Shown here: piece after piece, positions 1 through 6,853 of the stretch
How positions within the stretch are numbered: position 1 is the first letter of the stretch
Layout of the letters: each line of letters opens with the position of its first letter
Assembly: GCA_015492915.1 (NCBI GenBank)
Contig: WGED01000325.1
Span: 1 to 7,211 of the forward strand
Reading direction: 5' to 3'
DNA from: Cyclobacteriaceae bacterium
GTDB taxonomy: Bacteria; Bacteroidota; Bacteroidia; Cytophagales; Cyclobacteriaceae
DNA length: 7,211 nt
Position numbers and translations under genes: made by a program
Notes under the pieces: model-generated
The model's database searches: none
What the model was told of the DNA's origin: nothing
The model's input: only the letters and a program-made list of their open reading frames with translations

Positions 1-48
1 AGCTGTCATAATCCTCATGGAGGTGAAAATGAGTTTATGCTAAACTGA
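1..48 (+). CDS. Multiheme c-type cytochrome, C-terminal end only
   Basis: The first reading frame encodes SCHNPHGGENEFMLN and then TGA at 46-48. The SCHNPH string is the end of a CXXCH heme-attachment motif followed by the Asn-Pro-His seen after many heme sites in the doubled-CXXCH cytochrome family; the same CHNPH or CHDPH wording recurs in the 12-heme protein downstream. The gene begins outside the window, so its heme count, signal peptide and possible lipid anchor cannot be seen. It ends only 11 bases before the barrel gene on the same strand, so it probably belongs to the same operon and to the same electron-transfer system. The call rests on one partial motif plus context. Confidence 0.72.
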   Translation, partial: SCHNPHGGENEFMLN

Positions 49-59
49 TTGATTAGAAG

Positions 60-2027
60 GTGTTGAGGCTAAAGTTCATTATATTGATATTGATATTGAT
101 TATTCTGACTGGTCATAGCTATGCTCAAAATGAAAATTATGAGTTTAGAGCATGGAAGCTGATGTCGTATTCCGGAAATGTAGGAGTAGGGGGTTTTTAC
201 AGGCAGCAAAGCCGTACTTTACAGAATTTTGTGGATAAGTCTAAATTTCCTTATGTGCTCGGGAAATTTGCCTTATACACGCGAAGTTATATTGGTCATC
301 CCAATCTGTTTATGCTTGATGTGGGTGGTGAATTTAATCCCGGCACCTCCAGACAGAATTATACGGTAAGTCCGGACAGATCAGAAGTTCTTACTTTTTC
401 CAGGCTTAATATCAGAGGATTTTTACTTAGTGGAAAGCCAATGAATCTGTCGGGGAGTTTTGATATAGGTCAGAATTTGATTACCAGAGAATATGTGTCC
501 AGCTTGAGAACGAATCACAGGCAATGGGGATTAAAGTATCAATATGTAAATAAAATTCTTCCCCTATATATCAGTTTTCAGGACAGAAAACTCAATCAAC
601 TTGAAATTGAAACAGGACGTACTTTTCGGGATAAACAAAGTGACTTGGTGGGATCAGTGAAAAAGTCTTTTACAAAACTTGGTGACAGGAATGAATTAAA
701 ATATACCAGGTATAAATATTTCAGAGAGAATCAGAATTTCGTTCAAATAAGAAATGATTACGATAAATGGGAGCTGTTCAATACGTATTTCTTTGATCAT
801 GCTAAAAAGTATTTATTTAAATCATATATCAATACACTAAATCAGCGAGGAGTTTTAAACCAGGATCGTATCCAATCATTTCAGAATGTTAACTTTAAAT
901 TACCCAGAAAATTCAGATTCAATGCTAATTACAGATATATCAAAACAACGCAGGAACGTCAACGATACACACAAAATGGATATGGAGGGGGCCTTGAGCA
1001 TCAATTATATAATAGCCTGAGAACTGGTTTAATATATGATTATATCAAGACGGTTAATACAGCTTATACTGAAAAGAGGATAACTTATGGGTTTAATGTG
1101 AATTATATAAAGAAAATTCCAACAAATGGTACATTAAATCTTATATATAACTATACCAGAAGAGACCAAAATGTAGTCGCAAATCCAGATTCCATAATTA
1201 TAGTCACGAACGAGGAACATATATTGGTAGACAATCAAGTTATTTTATTGAACAGGCCTTATATAGACCTTGAATCTGTAATAGTTAAGGATGAATTCGG
1301 GTCAATTATATATCAGCGTGATGTAGATTATTTACTTATAGAGAGGAGGGAATATACGGAAATCAAGCGAGTTCCGGGAGGACAAATCCCAAATAATGCC
1401 CTTGTGCTTGTGGATTATGAAGCTGCTCAGATAGGATCATATAATTTCACAACGCACATCAATTCATTTACAGCCAGGGTAAGCCTATTTGAAAGGTTGG
1501 TGGAAATGTATTATACATACATTAATCAAGATTATACAAATGTTGAGTCGCCAAACTTTGTTACTTTGAATTATTTTAAAAGGAATATTTTTGGATTGAG
1601 GATTCAATATAAATTCATTAATGCTGGCGTTGAGAGAGATATATACAACAGTACAATAGTGCCTTATGAAAAATGGAGATATTTTTTGCAAATGGATGGC
1701 AAGATCGGTAAAAAGATATTACTTTCGATGAACGGTGATGTCACAGATCTTACGCTCACTGAAACAAACACAGATCAGCTATATGCAAGTATATTTGGTA
1801 AAGCAGTGTATCTAATTAAACCAAGAATGAAGGTAAATCTGGATTTAGAGTACAGGAAACAGGTTGGTGATGAAATCGATCTTGATCTAATCAGGGCAAA
1901 AACCGAATTTAATACTAGTGTTCATAAGATTTACATCCGACTTGGACTTGAAGTTTACAGACGATATTACATAAGTGAGCAGATAGATTATTGGGGAGTA
2001 TATTTTCAGGTTGAAAGAAGATTTTAA
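60..2027 (+). CDS. Outer-membrane beta-barrel, putative porin of a cytochrome conduit
   Basis: This is a 655-residue exported protein. Residues 1-22 form a signal peptide with a long Ile/Leu core and likely cleavage at SYA/QN. The rest shows alternating aromatic/hydrophobic and polar residues typical of transmembrane beta-strands, with many Tyr-rich strands, and it ends in Phe (VERRF), the usual C-terminal signal of outer-membrane barrels. About residues 372-455 lack this pattern and read as a soluble inserted domain. There is no cysteine, so it lacks the N-terminal CXXC of MtrB and has no heme site. The start is GTG at 60: an in-frame TAG lies at 54-56 and the next ATG would remove the signal peptide, leaving only GTG60 or TTG63. 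Its place between cytochrome genes suggests it is the barrel of a porin-cytochrome complex, by analogy with MtrB or OmbB. No direct homology to those was established. A generic barrel of another function remains possible. Confidence 0.72.
   Translation: MLRLKFIILILILIILTGHSYAQNENYEFRAWKLMSYSGNVGVGGFYRQQSRTLQNFVDKSKFPYVLGKFALYTRSYIGHPNLFMLDVGGEFNPGTSRQNYTVSPDRSEVLTFSRLNIRGFLLSGKPMNLSGSFDIGQNLITREYVSSLRTNHRQWGLKYQYVNKILPLYISFQDRKLNQLEIETGRTFRDKQSDLVGSVKKSFTKLGDRNELKYTRYKYFRENQNFVQIRNDYDKWELFNTYFFDHAKKYLFKSYINTLNQRGVLNQDRIQSFQNVNFKLPRKFRFNANYRYIKTTQERQRYTQNGYGGGLEHQLYNSLRTGLIYDYIKTVNTAYTEKRITYGFNVNYIKKIPTNGTLNLIYNYTRRDQNVVANPDSIIIVTNEEHILVDNQVILLNRPYIDLESVIVKDEFGSIIYQRDVDYLLIERREYTEIKRVPGGQIPNNALVLVDYEAAQIGSYNFTTHINSFTARVSLFERLVEMYYTYINQDYTNVESPNFVTLNYFKRNIFGLRIQYKFINAGVERDIYNSTIVPYEKWRYFLQMDGKIGKKILLSMNGDVTDLTLTETNTDQLYASIFGKAVYLIKPRMKVNLDLEYRKQVGDEIDLDLIRAKTEFNTSVHKIYIRLGLEVYRRYYISEQIDYWGVYFQVERRF
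1173..1424 (+). other. Soluble domain inserted in the beta-barrel
   Basis: Residues about 372-455 of the barrel protein depart from the strand-loop pattern of the barrel. They hold a run of Val/Ile-rich short strands (DSIIIV, HILV, QVILL, SVIVKD), then a GSIIYQRDVDYLL stretch, a TEIKRVPGGQI turn and ALVLVDY. This resembles a compact beta-sandwich unit lying between two barrel strands. It may face the periplasm or the outside and could dock a cytochrome, which is inference. The limits are approximate. Confidence 0.45.
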
Positions 2028-2039
2028 ATATATCGGCAT

Positions 2040-3482
2040 ATGGATAAGTTAATGATTTCAATATGGTTGTGGATAATTGGATTGAGTAGTATGGTATGGA
2101 TAACTAATATTTTTCCTGAGAAAAGAAGTGAGACGAATTCTTATAGAATTAATGATGCAACTATATATGAATCTTCCATTGGCGATTTTACCTTGAACAG
2201 TGGATTGTCATTTATTGATTCGGCTAAAACCTGTGCAGATTGCCATAATGATTTGTTAGAAGATGAAACAGTACATGCGCCGGCAAAAAAGGACTGTCAG
2301 CGTTGCCATGTATCAAATGGAAAGGAACACCCATTGGAGAATGTAGTTGGATTCACCTTGAAGAATGATGTTCCCGGATTATGCTATGAATGTCACGATT
2401 CAAAGGCGGAAGAAGAATTTGTTCACGATCCTTCACAGAAGGGAGAATGCCTGAAATGTCATGATATCCACCATTCTCCGAATCTGTATCTTGTCAAGGC
2501 AAATCCGGTGGCGTCGCTTTGCTATGAGTGTCATGATCTGAAAATTCCAAAGGAGAATATGATACATGGGGCTGTCAAAGACGGTGAGTGTGCCGCATGT
2601 CACAACCCCCATCAGGCCAGTAATAAAACATTTTTAAAAACTACCAAACTCGACCGTTTGTGCAGAAGCTGCCACAAGAGCATACGCAAGGAATTGAAAA
2701 AGGACCATGTTCATAACCCCTTCAAGAAGAAGGATTGCTTTGCCTGCCACAATGGCCACAGCTCCAAAGAGGCACACCTTTCTGATATGAAACCACAGGA
2801 TTTATGCCTCAGTTGTCATGATGATATCCACAACGAAATCAGCGGTGCAAACCTCGTGCATGGCGCTATTAATGAGAAAGAGTCCTGTTTGAACTGTCAT
2901 ACTCCGCACGCCTCGGACGAAGCCCATGTACTTAAAGGCAAAGAAATGGAAATCTGTCTTAGCTGTCATGACAAAACCATAAGAACAGAGAGTGGATTGA
3001 TCGCGGCGGTCGGGCAGCAGTTAAAGGAGGGAAATACCATTCATGGTGCCATTGAGAAAAAAGGATGTACGGGATGTCACAGGCCCCATACTTCAAAGGA
3101 AGGGAATTTGCTTTCATTGCCGTATCCGACTAGAAATTATACAAAGGCCACTGTCGAAAATTTTGAACTGTGTTTTACATGCCACGATAAAAAATTGTTT
3201 GAATCTCCCACTACTGAAACCGCTACCAATTTCAGGGATGGCAATCAGAATCTGCATTACCTGCACATAAAAGGTGATCGCGGGCGCAACTGTAACCTGT
3301 GCCATGATATGCATGGTGCCGGGAATAAGAATTTGATCAGGACTAATACAATGTTTGGTAAATGGGACATGCCGATTCAGTATGAAGTGTTGAAAAACGG
3401 CGGATCGTGTCTGACAGGGTGTCACGATAAACAAAGCTATGAGCGGAAGGCGGCTGTGCTGGATTCCGTTAGGATCAATTAG
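2040..3482 (+). CDS. 15-heme-site multiheme cytochrome c, doubled-CXXCH family
   Basis: This 480-residue protein carries 14 CXXCH motifs, with first cysteines at 65, 86, 115, 137, 161, 184, 208, 233, 256, 283, 306, 343, 378 and 418, plus one CX3CH (C457-H462). The first 14 form seven tandem pairs. In each pair a histidine (H79, H129, H176, H225, H274, H335, H409) sits 7-9 residues before the second heme site and is a likely distal ligand, which suggests bis-His low-spin hemes. Residues about 5-24 are a hydrophobic segment with no clear cleavage site and no lipobox cysteine, so the protein may stay tethered to the inner membrane facing the periplasm. The start is ATG 2040, with M5 (2052) as an alternative. 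It lies 12 bases after the barrel gene. A role as periplasmic wire or electron store feeding the barrel is likely. A catalytic cytochrome is less likely, because almost all heme sites follow a repeated electron-transfer pattern. Confidence 0.87.
   Translation: MDKLMISIWLWIIGLSSMVWITNIFPEKRSETNSYRINDATIYESSIGDFTLNSGLSFIDSAKTCADCHNDLLEDETVHAPAKKDCQRCHVSNGKEHPLENVVGFTLKNDVPGLCYECHDSKAEEEFVHDPSQKGECLKCHDIHHSPNLYLVKANPVASLCYECHDLKIPKENMIHGAVKDGECAACHNPHQASNKTFLKTTKLDRLCRSCHKSIRKELKKDHVHNPFKKKDCFACHNGHSSKEAHLSDMKPQDLCLSCHDDIHNEISGANLVHGAINEKESCLNCHTPHASDEAHVLKGKEMEICLSCHDKTIRTESGLIAAVGQQLKEGNTIHGAIEKKGCTGCHRPHTSKEGNLLSLPYPTRNYTKATVENFELCFTCHDKKLFESPTTETATNFRDGNQNLHYLHIKGDRGRNCNLCHDMHGAGNKNLIRTNTMFGKWDMPIQYEVLKNGGSCLTGCHDKQSYERKAAVLDSVRIN
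2232..3305 (+). repeat. Seven tandem diheme modules within the cytochrome
   Basis: The repeats are at protein level. The first heme site of each module falls at residues 65, 115, 161, 208, 256, 306 and 378, giving periods of 50, 46, 47, 48, 50 and 72 residues. The consensus is LCxxCHD, a linker, V/I-H-G/N/D, a Lys/Asp-rich stretch, then CxxCHxxH. The sixth and seventh modules are longer than the rest. The layout implies growth by internal duplication. DNA identity between modules is low by eye, so the duplications look old. Confidence 0.65.
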
Positions 3483-3504
3483 TCGAACTTAAGATATTGT
3501 TTCT

Positions 3505-4128
3505 ATGAAGGGATTAAAATATTTCAGGGTTATATCGGTCGGAGGATTAATATGCATAAGTGTTGCTGTTTACAGTCAGAAAATGGTAAGAAATCCTCAT
3601 AAGTTCACAAAAGAAAGCTGGGAAGTGAATGAACCATGCAACCCGTGTCATGTTTATAGTTCTGACGAGAAATCAGGAAAGAGATTTATAATCTCCTATG
3701 AAAATGATACCATTGTAAGCCCGGATTCCATATATGTATCGGGTGTGTCCAAGCTGTGTATTTCCTGCCATGATGGCATTGTAGCGGGTTTTGATCACAG
3801 GGTCGATATATGGCATATTCTCGATGGCAGAAGCAGGTATTCACACAATCATCCTGTGTCTGTCGAATACAGGGCGAAAAACAAGGGACGATACAGGTTA
3901 CACGATCCCGATACCACTTCTTCAGGTTTGGGCGGTACCATTGCTGAGGATTTGCTTGTAAATGGCCGTGTCGAATGCGTATCGTGTCATAATGCCCATT
4001 TTTCCATGGAAAAGGTCGCATGCAGCACCTGTCCCAAAGTTGACAACATAAATTTGGATGAGAATTATCTGTCGCTTTGGAAATCAAACAGGCAGAGTCT
4101 GCTGTGTTTGACATGTCATAATTTTTAA
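3505..4128 (+). CDS. Small tetraheme c-type cytochrome
   Basis: This 207-residue protein has a signal peptide at residues 1-24 (likely cut VYS/QK). Four CXXCH sites follow at C45 (CNPCH), C85 (CISCH), C158 (CVSCH) and C201 (CLTCH), the last only two residues from the C-terminus. A fifth cysteine pair at C173-C176 reads CSTCP, lacking the heme-ligating His. Motif order and wording (LCISCHDG, HNHPVSVEY, VECVSCHNAH, LCLTCH) match the N-terminal tetraheme part of the 12-heme protein encoded at the end of this operon. Candidate distal ligands include H114 and H116. It is probably soluble in the periplasm or released, and could shuttle electrons between the larger cytochromes. A polymer-forming role is conceivable, since some extracellular filament cytochromes are tetraheme, but nothing here proves it. 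The gene lies 22 bases after its neighbour. Confidence 0.85.
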   Translation: MKGLKYFRVISVGGLICISVAVYSQKMVRNPHKFTKESWEVNEPCNPCHVYSSDEKSGKRFIISYENDTIVSPDSIYVSGVSKLCISCHDGIVAGFDHRVDIWHILDGRSRYSHNHPVSVEYRAKNKGRYRLHDPDTTSSGLGGTIAEDLLVNGRVECVSCHNAHFSMEKVACSTCPKVDNINLDENYLSLWKSNRQSLLCLTCHNF

Positions 4129-4137
4129 TTAAAACCT

Positions 4138-5151
4138 ATGAGCGGGAAATTACAGGTGATGATATTGTGTCTGATGGGATTTGTTCATACGGTTTCAGTG
4201 GCTCAAAATGGTAATAAGGCCCCTGTGAATGTTGGTTTGAATGATGAAAAATCTGTACAATGGGTCAGTACTTATCCGACACCACAGGGCATTAAAACAA
4301 AAAATAAATTCCTTAAAAAGGTTGGTAACGCAGTTTTTGGCATTAGGCCGGCAGTTTTCATAAAGCCTGTTGCCATTTATGCGGATAGCCCGAAAAAATA
4401 TTGGGTGCTGGACCAAAAGGCAGGATCCGTTTTTATAGTTGAAAAAGAGAAGAGTTCGTTATACAAACTGAAATTGGAGGACGATCGACCCTTAGGATCT
4501 CTTGTTGATATATGCAGGGTGCCCGGAACCGGATTGTTGTTTACGGACTCACGGTTGGGTAAAATATTTGTTATTCGCCAGGGAGCCAAAAAAGTCACCC
4601 CGTTCAAGGTGTCTGTTAACCTGGAACAACCGACGGGGATAGCTTACCTGGAATCAAAAAATGAAATCTGGGTGCTGGAAACCAAAGCTCACAGGATAGC
4701 TGTTTTGAGCAAAGACGGTACTCTGATAAGGACTATCGGAAAAAGGGGTATAGGGGAAGGTGAATTTAATTACCCCACCCATATCTGGATCGATGACAAG
4801 GGCTTAGTATATATCGTGGATTCTATGAACTATCGGGTTCAGATTTTTAATAGTGACGGAGAATTGATTTCAATGTTTGGTGAGGCAGGTGATGGTTCCG
4901 GTTATTTTGCCATGCCAAAAGGAATTGCTGTTGACTCGCATGGGAACATCTATGTTGCCGACGCATTGTTCCACACTGTGCAGATATTTGACTCAAAAGG
5001 AAATTTTTTATACAATTTTGGTCAACAAGGCAGAAATGATGGTGATTTTTGGATGCCTTCCGGTATATATATAAGTAAGGATGATTACATTTTTGTAGCG
5101 GATAGCTATAATTCGCGTATTCAGGTATTTAAACTGGTCAATCATGAATAA
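4138..5151 (+). CDS. Exported six-bladed NHL-repeat beta-propeller
   Basis: This 337-residue protein has a signal peptide at 1-22 (SVA/QN), an N-terminal linker with a basic segment (about 50-75, KTKNKFLKKVGNAVFG) and then six propeller blades at about 76-112, 119-156, 162-201, 210-248, 257-295 and 304-333. Blades 4-6 are classic NHL repeats, for example PKGIAVDSHGNIYVADA followed by VQIFDSKGNF and an FG turn. It has no CXXCH site and only two cysteines, one of them inside the signal peptide. NHL propellers are mostly protein- or ligand-binding scaffolds, and exported ones of this layout are known beside multiheme cytochrome genes in metal-reducing bacteria. It may help assemble or dock the cytochromes. 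The family also includes lyases such as peptidyl-alpha-hydroxyglycine alpha-amidating lyase, but no catalytic residues could be assigned. It starts 9 bases after the tetraheme gene and overlaps the next gene. Confidence 0.85.
   Translation: MSGKLQVMILCLMGFVHTVSVAQNGNKAPVNVGLNDEKSVQWVSTYPTPQGIKTKNKFLKKVGNAVFGIRPAVFIKPVAIYADSPKKYWVLDQKAGSVFIVEKEKSSLYKLKLEDDRPLGSLVDICRVPGTGLLFTDSRLGKIFVIRQGAKKVTPFKVSVNLEQPTGIAYLESKNEIWVLETKAHRIAVLSKDGTLIRTIGKRGIGEGEFNYPTHIWIDDKGLVYIVDSMNYRVQIFNSDGELISMFGEAGDGSGYFAMPKGIAVDSHGNIYVADALFHTVQIFDSKGNFLYNFGQQGRNDGDFWMPSGIYISKDDYIFVADSYNSRIQVFKLVNHE
4363..5136 (+). repeat. Six NHL-type propeller blades
   Basis: These are protein-level repeats at about residues 76-333, with a period of 38-48 residues. 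The shared pattern is P-x-G-I, a hydrophobic strand, an Asp/Gly turn, I/V-Y/W-V-x-D/E, an Arg/His contact, then V/I-x-V/I-F/L and a Gly turn. The first two blades are diverged and the last three are close to consensus. Confidence 0.7.
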
Positions 5152-6826
5152 AGGAGCGAGTTTAATATTTTTTGCCAGTATTTTATTGCCGGTTTTTCTG
5201 ATGGGACAATCGGTGGTCGATACGGAACATAATTTATCGGTAAGTGGTCCGGGCGCCGTTAAGGCTGTATCAGAGACAGAAATATGCATATTTTGTCATA
5301 CTCCCCATTCCAGCACTCCGCTGAAGCCGTTGTGGAACAAAAATGCATCGGGAGCGACCTATACTTTATACAATAGTTCCACCTTACAAGCATTGCCCGG
5401 TCAGCCTGACGGGTCAGCAATATTATGCCTTTCTTGTCATGATGGCACCATTGCTCTCGGTAATGTGGTAAGCCGAGCAACCGATATTGAATTTAGCGGT
5501 GGAATTACAACCATGCCTACGGGGCCTAAAAATCTCACCACGGATTTGAGTGATGATCATCCCGCTTCGTTTAGTTACACACCATCGCTGGCTGCTTCCG
5601 ATGGAGAATTGAGAGACCCATCGGCAATACTTGCCCCTGTTCATTTGGAAAACGGTAAAGTACAATGCGTGTCATGTCACGATCCGCATGATAATACAAA
5701 TTCAAAATTTTTGCTTGCTACCAATCGCAATTCGGAATTATGTTTGAGTTGTCATGACAAAGGTCCGTGGTCTACATCAACTCACAGTACCTCGGCTGCA
5801 ACCTGGAACGGGTCTGCGCCAAATCCCTGGAGTCATATGGAATTCCCTTATGCGACGGTGGCAGAAAATGCCTGTGAAAATTGCCATGATCCTCATAATT
5901 CACCGGGTAAGCCTTGGGTCCTAAAATCTTCAACTGAAGAGGGAAATTGCCTTGATTGCCATAATGGGAATACGGCATCAACGGATATAGAAACGCAAAT
6001 GCTTAAACCGTATACGCATGATGTGTACTCCTATAGCAACATTCATGATCCCGCTGAATCAGTAATGGCAACAACACAACATGTGGAATGCCAGGATTGT
6101 CATAACCCCCATGCGGTAAATAATAGTACCGCATCAGCTCCTCTGGCCAGTGGCCCACTGACGGACCTTCCGGGAATTGACCAGAGCGGAAACACAACAG
6201 ACCCACTTTCATATTCTTATGAACTCTGCTACCGTTGTCATGCAGACAGCCCGGCCAAGCCGGGTAGTCCGACAACGAGGGTTATCGAACAAAATAATGT
6301 GCGGTTGGAATTTGATCTTGCTAATCCGTCATTCCATCCGATCGAAGGACCGGGAGCAAATAATGATGTACCAAGCCTGATACCACCACTGACTGAAACG
6401 AGCATAATTTATTGTACCGATTGCCATGCAAGCGATGGTTCTTCGCCTGCAGGGCCCCATGGCTCAATATATCCCCATATTTTAAAATACAGATATGAGA
6501 CTGCTGATTTTACTCCTGAATCAGCTACAAATTATGAGCTCTGTTATAGCTGTCATAGCAGAACCTCCATTCTGAATGACGAATCATTTGGCGATCATGA
6601 CAAACATATCCGAAAAGAAGATACTCCATGCAATGCTTGCCATGATCCGCATGGTATCAGTCATACACAGGGGAATAATACTAACAATACCCATTTAATT
6701 AATTTTGATCTCAATATCGTTCGGGGCATCATGGGTAATCCTCCGATTTTCGAGGATGAAGGAACGTTTAAAGGGAATTGTTCATTGAGATGTCATGGAA
6801 AAGGGCACAACAGAAAAGGTTATTAA
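5144..6826 (+). CDS. 12-heme-site multiheme cytochrome c, probably extracytoplasmic terminal component
   Basis: This 560-residue protein has a signal peptide at 1-21 (likely cut LMG/QS; no lipobox cysteine). It holds eleven CXXCH sites, with first cysteines at 48, 95, 175, 200, 244, 269, 316, 362, 424, 467 and 496, plus a C-terminal CX3CH (C546-H551). Heme sites are followed by DPH or NPH at C175, C244, C316 and C496, as in doubled-CXXCH cytochromes. Residues about 48-204 match the whole tetraheme protein of this operon, and a longer C-terminal part adds eight sites. Long Ser/Thr/Asn/Pro-rich linkers (for example about 205-235 and 325-355) are typical of secreted or surface proteins and contrast with the Lys-rich 15-heme protein. 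Its ATG overlaps the propeller stop region by 8 bases, suggesting translational coupling. It is likely the outer or extracellular electron carrier. There is no recognisable type IX secretion C-terminal domain, so its route to the surface is unclear. Confidence 0.87.
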   Translation: MNKGASLIFFASILLPVFLMGQSVVDTEHNLSVSGPGAVKAVSETEICIFCHTPHSSTPLKPLWNKNASGATYTLYNSSTLQALPGQPDGSAILCLSCHDGTIALGNVVSRATDIEFSGGITTMPTGPKNLTTDLSDDHPASFSYTPSLAASDGELRDPSAILAPVHLENGKVQCVSCHDPHDNTNSKFLLATNRNSELCLSCHDKGPWSTSTHSTSAATWNGSAPNPWSHMEFPYATVAENACENCHDPHNSPGKPWVLKSSTEEGNCLDCHNGNTASTDIETQMLKPYTHDVYSYSNIHDPAESVMATTQHVECQDCHNPHAVNNSTASAPLASGPLTDLPGIDQSGNTTDPLSYSYELCYRCHADSPAKPGSPTTRVIEQNNVRLEFDLANPSFHPIEGPGANNDVPSLIPPLTETSIIYCTDCHASDGSSPAGPHGSIYPHILKYRYETADFTPESATNYELCYSCHSRTSILNDESFGDHDKHIRKEDTPCNACHDPHGISHTQGNNTNNTHLINFDLNIVRGIMGNPPIFEDEGTFKGNCSLRCHGKGHNRKGY

Positions 6827-6829
6827 TAG

Positions 6830-6853
6830 AAAAGGCCGGTCATCCGGCCTTTT
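6830..6853. terminator. Bidirectional intrinsic terminator
   Basis: A perfect 10-bp inverted repeat (AAAAGGCCGG, loop TCAT, CCGGCCTTTT) begins three bases after the stop codon of the 12-heme gene. The stem has a GC-rich core and gives a T-run on either strand. It would end the cytochrome operon and also transcription from the opposite direction, since its right arm overlaps the stop codon of the minus-strand gene remnant. A second in-frame stop (TAG, 6827-6829) directly follows the TAA. Confidence 0.88.

Noticed and set aside
19..43. GGAGG followed by ATG at 29, resembling a ribosome site and start
   Set aside because: The frame stops after four codons and the bases encode Gly-Gly in the upstream cytochrome end. 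It is not a start for the barrel gene, which is in another frame.
60..2027. Barrel as a TonB-dependent receptor or an MtrB/PioB family member
   Set aside because: No TonB box or plug domain follows the signal peptide, and the protein has no cysteine, so the MtrB CXXC signature is absent. It is kept as a barrel of unassigned family.
2232..3305. Tandem repeats as a possible CRISPR or DNA satellite
   Set aside because: The periodicity is in the protein (heme motifs). At DNA level the units differ too much, and no identical direct repeats with spacers were seen anywhere in the window.
3114..3434. 106-codon open frame on the minus strand
   Set aside because: It is antisense to the C-terminal heme sites of the 15-site cytochrome. 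Its cysteines and histidines reflect the complementary strand and no family pattern is present.
3686..4114. 142-codon open frame on the minus strand
   Set aside because: It lies fully antisense to the tetraheme cytochrome, whose heme motifs prove the plus-strand frame. Its translation has no recognisable domain and an implausible composition.
5008..5289. 93-codon minus-strand frame across the propeller/12-heme junction
   Set aside because: It is antisense to two well-supported genes, with no domain, no signal peptide and no spacing suited to a separate gene.
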